Source: Parvibaculum lavamentivorans DS-1 (GTDB lineage Bacteria > Pseudomonadota > Alphaproteobacteria > Parvibaculales > Parvibaculaceae). From it: 64,000 nt of DNA. Each line of letters opens with the position of its first letter. Position 1 is the stretch's first letter. A program made the translations under genes and the position numbers. Positions 60,179-64,000 of this stretch are shown piece after piece. Under the pieces are notes generated by a model. It saw only the letters and a list, made by a program, of their open reading frames with translations. It did not search any database and had not been told where the DNA came from. The DNA lies in contig NC_009719.1 of assembly GCF_000017565.1 (NCBI RefSeq), positions 186,001 to 250,000 on the forward strand. Direction: 5' to 3'.

Positions 60179-60391
60179 AGCCTTGCCCTCGCGCGCTGAA
60201 GATCGTCTTCCGACACGACAGCCTTCTTGATACGGCCCCGCCAGTTACTAAAAGGTAAGCGCTTTCAATATTGCGCGTCTGCTTCATACCTTCTTAACGC
60301 CGAGAGCCATAAAAAGCTGTGTGGGTTTTCCTGTCTTATCCGCCCTCGTGGAGCGGCGGATACCGGCGGCTTAAACAGGTCGGATTCTGCG
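60179..60391. promoter_or_regulatory. 213-base divergent promoter region of the tad minor genes
   Basis: No gene seen. It lies between the minus-strand tadE-like genes and the plus-strand TadG-like gene and must hold both promoters. Sequence around 60285-60320 is relatively A/T rich. Confidence 0.45.
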
Positions 60392-61702
60392 ATGCGGCGT
60401 ATTCAAAAACTTCTCGGAGCTTTGTGGCAAGACCGTCGTGGCAATTTCGCGGCCATCTTCGCCATAGCAATTATTCCGGTGGTTGCGGCAGCCGGCGCCA
60501 CCGTCGATATCTCACGCGCTTATATCGTCGAAAGCCGGCTCAAGGCTGCGCTCGATGCCTCCGCGCTCGCGGTTGGAGGCGCGACGGGGATGACGACGTC
60601 ACAGATGCAGGCGATGGCGCAAAGCTTCTTCAACGCGAACTATCCAGCGTCGAAACTCGGCGTTCCAGGCACATTGTCCGTTTCGCAGTCCGGAAATGTA
60701 GTCTCGTTGTCGGTGCATGCCCAGCTTCCCACAACCCTCATGGGCGTTGTCGGCATCAATACGCTCAACGTCAGTGCGACATCCCAGGTTACCCGCATGG
60801 GAAAGAAGCTTGAAGTCGCCCTCGTACTCGACAATACCGGATCGATGGCTTCCGGAGGTCGAATGACCGTACTGAAGACAGCGGCCAAAAATCTGATCAC
60901 GACAGTCTCTGCCGCGGCGACTAACCCGGGCGATGTCAAGGTTGCGATTGTACCTTTCAATGTCGATGTCAACATCGGTACGACGAACGAGAATGTCAGC
61001 TGGCTTCACTGGGACGAATTCACACCAAGCGGTGGCGGCGGAAACGGCAACGGCAACTGTAACATCATCCAGATACTGCTCGGACTGTGTAACAATAATA
61101 ACAACTCCAATTCGCATGCCGGATGGGAAGGTTGCGTCATGGACCGCGACCAGAACTATGATGCGCAGAACACTTTTCCGCCACCGAACCCCGGGGGCTC
61201 AAACGCGACACGTTATCCGGCGAGCAATAGCGACAGCGACAATAGTAACTGCAATCTGCAGACGATCATGCCGCTTTCAACCAACTGGTCCGCGCTCAAC
61301 TCGCATATTGATGCTATGGCCTCCGCCGGCAACACGAACACGACAATTGGTCTTGCCTGGGGTTGGAACATGCTGACGCAGGGCGGGCCCTTGTCTTCTG
61401 CGGCAGCACCGGCTGCCAATCTGGACAAGGTGATCGTGTTTCTGACCGATGGCGACAATACAAGAAACAGATGGAGCAACAATTCCAATACGATCAATGC
61501 GCGCACGACGCTGATCTGCAACAACATCAAGGCGGCCGGCATCAAAGTCTATTCGGTCCGAGTGATCGAGGGAAATGCAACGCTCATCCGAAACTGCGCG
61601 ACCGAGCCGGGCATGTATTACAGCGTCACGACGGCGAGCGAGCTGACATCCGTGTTCGCTTCGATCGCGCAGTCCTTGTCCAACCTGCGCATCAGCAGGT
61701 AA
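60392..61702 (+). CDS. TadG-like pilus protein with von Willebrand A domain
   Basis: 436 residues. The N-terminal pseudopilin-like segment DRRGNFAAIFAIAIIPVVAA (~15-34) is followed by a variable region and a vWA domain with the MIDAS-like loop ALVLDNTGSMASGG and KVIVFLTDGDNTRN. A serine/asparagine-rich insertion (~210-325, CNNNNNSNS and NSDSDNSNCN) interrupts the domain. TadG proteins may tether the pilus or act in adhesion. ATG 60392 is near a weak AGGTCGGA. The divergent neighbours and flp suggest one Tad locus. Confidence 0.85.
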   Translation: MRRIQKLLGALWQDRRGNFAAIFAIAIIPVVAAAGATVDISRAYIVESRLKAALDASALAVGGATGMTTSQMQAMAQSFFNANYPASKLGVPGTLSVSQSGNVVSLSVHAQLPTTLMGVVGINTLNVSATSQVTRMGKKLEVALVLDNTGSMASGGRMTVLKTAAKNLITTVSAAATNPGDVKVAIVPFNVDVNIGTTNENVSWLHWDEFTPSGGGGNGNGNCNIIQILLGLCNNNNNSNSHAGWEGCVMDRDQNYDAQNTFPPPNPGGSNATRYPASNSDSDNSNCNLQTIMPLSTNWSALNSHIDAMASAGNTNTTIGLAWGWNMLTQGGPLSSAAAPAANLDKVIVFLTDGDNTRNRWSNNSNTINARTTLICNNIKAAGIKVYSVRVIEGNATLIRNCATEPGMYYSVTTASELTSVFASIAQSLSNLRISR

Positions 61703-61722
61703 ACGGGATGGTGGAGATAAAG

Positions 61723-61748
61723 AAAGGGCCGCCAAGTGGCGGCCCTTT
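61723..61748 (+). terminator. Terminator after the TadG-like gene
   Basis: AAAGGGCCGCCA (61723-61734) and TGGCGGCCCTTT (61737-61748) form a 12-bp stem with a 2-base loop; a short T tract follows. It also separates the convergent CpaC-like gene. Confidence 0.88.
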
Positions 61749-61768
61749 GCATTTCAGGCTGTAGCAGT

Positions 61769-62287
61769 TCAGCGTGGCGTATTGTCAGAGATGCTGCCCC
61801 CATTGGAGCTCGGGCTCGAGCTGACGCCGGCTCCGACCGCGCCGGAGGTTTGTTTCATGAGTTCGTCAAAAGCCTCGGGACTGTCGCCAATTGTTGGGAC
61901 GCGCTCGCAGCGAGGCGTGCAATTATAGGTATATTGGCCGCCGCCGCGTGTCAGCGTGACTGTAGATGCGCTTTGCGAGACGACGTTCACATTGATATCG
62001 AGGATCGTTTCGCCGCTACTGTCGAGCGCGATGATGTTCGTACGACCATAGCTACGGCCCATGACATAAAGAAGCTTTGACCCTTCCACCGTTACATCTG
62101 CAATAGAAGGGTTGCCGACCATCACGGTCGAAGCGGGCTGGCCGAGGTGAAGCGCCTTCGACTTGTTCATCTCTACCTGGAAGTCGGCCGCTTGGGAGGC
62201 ACTCACCGCCAGCCCGGCACACGCGGCGCCAATGGCCGCAGTGTAAAAGACACGGGAGATGTTCTTGCCAATGCGGGATACGCGCAT
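61769..62287 (-). CDS. Stand-alone CpaC/secretin N-terminal-type pilus protein
   Basis: 172 residues. Signal peptide (~1-34, FYTAAIGAACAGLAVSASQA) then the secretin/pilus N-terminal domain (VEMNKSKALHLGQPASTVMV, GNPSIADVTVEGSKLLYVMG, RSYGRTNIIALDSSGETILD). A serine/glycine tail follows; there is no secretin channel domain (normal CpaC is ~450+ residues). It might regulate or cap the Tad secretin. GTG 62296 is an alternative start; ATG 62287 is preferred. It is divergent from a Crp/Fnr regulator gene. Confidence 0.75.
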   Translation of the reverse strand: MRVSRIGKNISRVFYTAAIGAACAGLAVSASQAADFQVEMNKSKALHLGQPASTVMVGNPSIADVTVEGSKLLYVMGRSYGRTNIIALDSSGETILDINVNVVSQSASTVTLTRGGGQYTYNCTPRCERVPTIGDSPEAFDELMKQTSGAVGAGVSSSPSSNGGSISDNTPR

Positions 62288-62458
62288 GTCGTTCACTCTC
62301 TTTGGAATTAGGCGCGCCGATGGACGCCAGTTGATCTAGAGGCTAACGGCAAGGGGTAAAGGATCTATTGACCGTAAAGAGCCGTTCACATCGTCCGCTT
62401 TAACGAGGGATTAAAAACCCAGACCTAATCTGGCTTCAGTTTATTCGAGGAGATAACA

Positions 62459-63211
62459 ATGACGGGCGGCGCGATGAGCGATCGAACCCGGGCAGCCGAC
62501 GATGCCCAGACGCTCGCCGGCATTACTGTTCTTGCAGCGCTGCCGCCGCGGGAACTTGCGTTGTTGGCCGTTGAGTGCGAATGGCGAAAAGTCTCGCAAA
62601 ACGAAATCGTGCTGAACCTCGCTCAAGGCGACAAGCTGGAAGGCGTCTCTTTTGTCGTTCGCGGCGGTGTTCGTCTTGCCCGAAGCCTCGGGCCTGCCGG
62701 CCGCATTGCCTATATTGATGTCGATGCGGGCGGCCAGTTCGGCGAGATGGCCGTTTTTGGCGTCGGTGAGGTCGACCTGACGGTCATCGCGCGGGAAGAC
62801 GGTCTCATAGCTCAGATGCCCGAAGCGCGTTTTGTGGAGCTCCTTTCCCGCGAGGAATCCGTTTCCCGGGCGCTGCTGTGCCAATACGCCCGTCTGCTCC
62901 GCGCGGCCGATACGGGCGCCAGGGCTGACAATTACCCCGGCCGCAGTGCTGCCGAAGGAACGGGTGCCCAGCGTGTATATGCCGAACTCCTGGCGCTGGC
63001 CGAACCGCAAAGGGACGCGGGAGGCGAAGATTGCCTGTTCATCGCCCGGCTGCCGCGCCATCGCGAGCTTGCATCAAGGGTCGATACGACGGAGGAGGTT
63101 GTGGCCCGGGCAATTGCGGAGCTTGTGCGCCTCGGTATTGCGACGCGTGCCTATCCTGGATTGCGCATCGGCGATCAGGCAGCTTTCAAGACGCTATGTG
63201 AGCCACATTAG
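62459..63211 (+). CDS. Crp/Fnr family transcriptional regulator
   Basis: 250 residues. A cyclic-nucleotide-binding-type beta-barrel (VLNLAQGDKLEGVSFVVRGG, YIDVDAGGQFGEMAVFGVGE), a dimerisation helix and a C-terminal winged helix (RHRELASRVDTTEEVVARAI, ELVRLGIATR). No FNR-type cysteine cluster. GAGGAG sits eight bases before the ATG. It is divergent from the CpaC-like gene and upstream of flp, so it may control the Tad/Flp locus; the ligand is unknown. Confidence 0.88.
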   Translation: MTGGAMSDRTRAADDAQTLAGITVLAALPPRELALLAVECEWRKVSQNEIVLNLAQGDKLEGVSFVVRGGVRLARSLGPAGRIAYIDVDAGGQFGEMAVFGVGEVDLTVIAREDGLIAQMPEARFVELLSREESVSRALLCQYARLLRAADTGARADNYPGRSAAEGTGAQRVYAELLALAEPQRDAGGEDCLFIARLPRHRELASRVDTTEEVVARAIAELVRLGIATRAYPGLRIGDQAAFKTLCEPH

Positions 63212-63630
63212 CGAAATTGCAGCGGATGGTTTCCAAATCGGAAAACGCGCCGTCTTCGCGGCCCGGCTCCTGCACCATAATAGGCCAAGTAAATCTCTCC
63301 CTGTTCGTTGCCGGTCCGTGCACCCAAATCCGCTTTTCTCTCGGGTTTAACACCGTATTAACGATGCTGCAGCCCGGGTTTCTGGCGTCTGCGCGCGGCT
63401 TAAATCATTTTCTATTCAGAGTGCATTTAAATAATACAATAAAAGATGCTTCTATACATGAAACAGCATATTAGAAACGAACATCTTGGCTAAAAATGAC
63501 AGTAATCGTTAGCGTTTAGGTAACGGAGGTGGCCTAAGCTCAGCGTCAGTCCGATTACGGGCGCCCTATGGATCCAAATGGATGTCTGCGGGCTGGTGCT
63601 GTCGACAGTCAAATGTACAAGGAGGCTTGT
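63212..63630 (+). other. 419-base gap upstream of flp
   Basis: No convincing gene. It contains an A/T-rich segment (~63405-63510) with possible -10 elements (e.g. TACAAT in TAATACAATA near 63436), TTAGG/CCTAA repeats at 63516-63537 around AACGGAGGTGG, and the palindrome CTGTCGACAG at 63599-63608. The region probably holds the flp promoter and control sites. Confidence 0.5.
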
Positions 63631-63795
63631 ATGAGCCAGTTTTTGAAGTCTTTCGTGAAGAACGAGTCCGGCGCGACCGCCATCGAGTACGGCCTGATTG
63701 CCGCTGGCATCGCCGTGGTCATCATCGTCGCGGTGGACAGCGTGGGTGCAGCGTTGATCACGCAGTTCACGGCTATCGCAACTGCGATCAACTAA
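63631..63795 (+). CDS. flp: Flp/Fap-type major pilin
   Basis: 54 residues. The Flp prepilin pattern is evident: short basic leader MSQFLKSFVKNESG, then the cleavage site Gly followed by ATAIEYGLIAAGIAVVIIVA (Glu at +5, Tyr at +6) and a hydrophobic helix. The mature pilin would be ~40 residues. AAGGAGG precedes ATG 63631. A longer in-frame reading from 63568 adds non-pilin sequence. A Rho-independent terminator follows. It is the structural subunit of Tad pili used for attachment and biofilm formation. Confidence 0.93.
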   Translation: MSQFLKSFVKNESGATAIEYGLIAAGIAVVIIVAVDSVGAALITQFTAIATAIN

Positions 63796-63831
63796 TACGT
63801 CGTGTTCCCCGGTTCAGATCGGGGCCGATCC

Positions 63832-63867
63832 AAAACCGTCAGACGCGATATCGCGCCTGGCGGTTTT
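63832..63867 (+). terminator. Terminator after flp
   Basis: AAAACCGTCAG (63832-63842) and CTGGCGGTTTT (63857-63867), one G-U pair, with GCGATATCGC in the loop forming an inner stem; a T tract follows. It would leave flp as a short, abundant transcript. Confidence 0.85.
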
Positions 63868-63875
63868 TCTTATGA

Positions 63876-64000
63876 GGGTACCAGTGCCGCCTGCATGGCT
63901 GATGGTGCCAAATCGGGCGATTTCGGGTCCATTCCGGGCCCTCATTTACTCCAAATTTACGGTCATTGCCCAAGATCAGCTTGTGTGGAGAGGCATGGGG
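63876..64000 (+). other. Window end, non-coding as seen
   Basis: No gene start can be assigned. In Tad loci the gene after flp is often cpaA (prepilin peptidase) or cpaB, so this may be an upstream region of such a gene. Confidence 0.3.

Noticed and set aside
63217-63474. 85-codon plus-strand frame upstream of flp
   Set aside because: No ribosome-binding site, atypical composition and it runs into the A/T-rich region; more likely non-coding.
1-64000. CRISPR arrays, insertion sequences and prophage genes
   Set aside because: No repeated 25-40-base units, transposase, integrase or phage structural genes were seen.

Overview
The window is a GC-rich (roughly 60-65% by eye), gene-dense piece of an alphaproteobacterial chromosome. 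Pointers to the class are the lptC-lptA-lptB-rpoN-hpf-ptsN block, an Hsp20 gene followed by a DUF1150 gene, an FzlA-like glutathione-transferase-fold protein next to queG, HmuSTUV-type heme uptake headed by hemP, and Tad/Flp pilus genes. The mix of FadE, enoyl-CoA hydratase, phytanoyl-CoA-dioxygenase-like and luciferase-like oxidoreductase genes would suit a Parvibaculum-like member of the Hyphomicrobiales/Parvibaculales, but the genus is a guess.

Layout. 1-2.6 kb: end of an MFS transporter, a double DsbA/HCCA-isomerase-like protein and a FAH-family enzyme, the last two divergent around a perfect 9-7-9 palindrome. 2.6-7.5 kb: a padR-MFP-RND operon. 7.7-11.9 kb: an acetyl-CoA hydrolase/transferase and a large FadE-type acyl-CoA dehydrogenase. 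12-16.2 kb: a second, canonical MFP-RND pair. 16.3-20.3 kb: a ferric-iron ABC importer split into a permease on the minus strand and divergent ATPase and binding-protein genes. 20.4-27.5 kb: a complete heme-uptake operon read on the minus strand, hemP-receptor-tonB-hmuS-hmuT-hmuU-hmuV, with a candidate Fur box ahead of hemP. 27.7-29.4 kb: Fe superoxide dismutase, then hsp20-DUF1150 behind a sigma-32-like promoter. 29.4-35.6 kb: ptsN, hpf, rpoN, lptB, lptA, lptC, an RNase D-like exonuclease and tRNA-Leu. 35.7-43.6 kb: mixed housekeeping genes (NDUFA9-like SDR, CueR, FzlA-like, QueG, a TPR protein, an epimerase, a hydrolase, a GT4 glycosyltransferase and a truncated GT9-like ORF). 43.7-58.2 kb: the translation block infC ... 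rpmI-rplT-pheS-pheT ... lepA, broken by about 7 kb of accessory genes (GDPD, luciferase-like enzyme, MarR, PhyH-like, two I78-type lipoproteins, a VOC protein and a ccdAB toxin-antitoxin pair). 58.7 kb: tRNA-Ser. 59-64 kb: Tad/Flp pilus minor components, a Crp/Fnr-type regulator and the Flp pilin gene.

The two metal modules (FbpABC-like ferric iron and Hmu heme uptake) are adjacent and next to FeSOD, forming an iron-acquisition region. The two RND systems differ: the padR-linked pump lacks the usual Asp-Asp/Lys proton-relay residues, while the second has them. I did not find a clear undescribed multi-gene defence or metabolic system. The most informative unusual signals are a probable AUA start codon in infC, a 21-bp palindrome over the ccdA start codon, the truncated GT9-like ORF, the tandem I78-type lipoproteins, the atypical RND pump and several well-formed promoters and operators.
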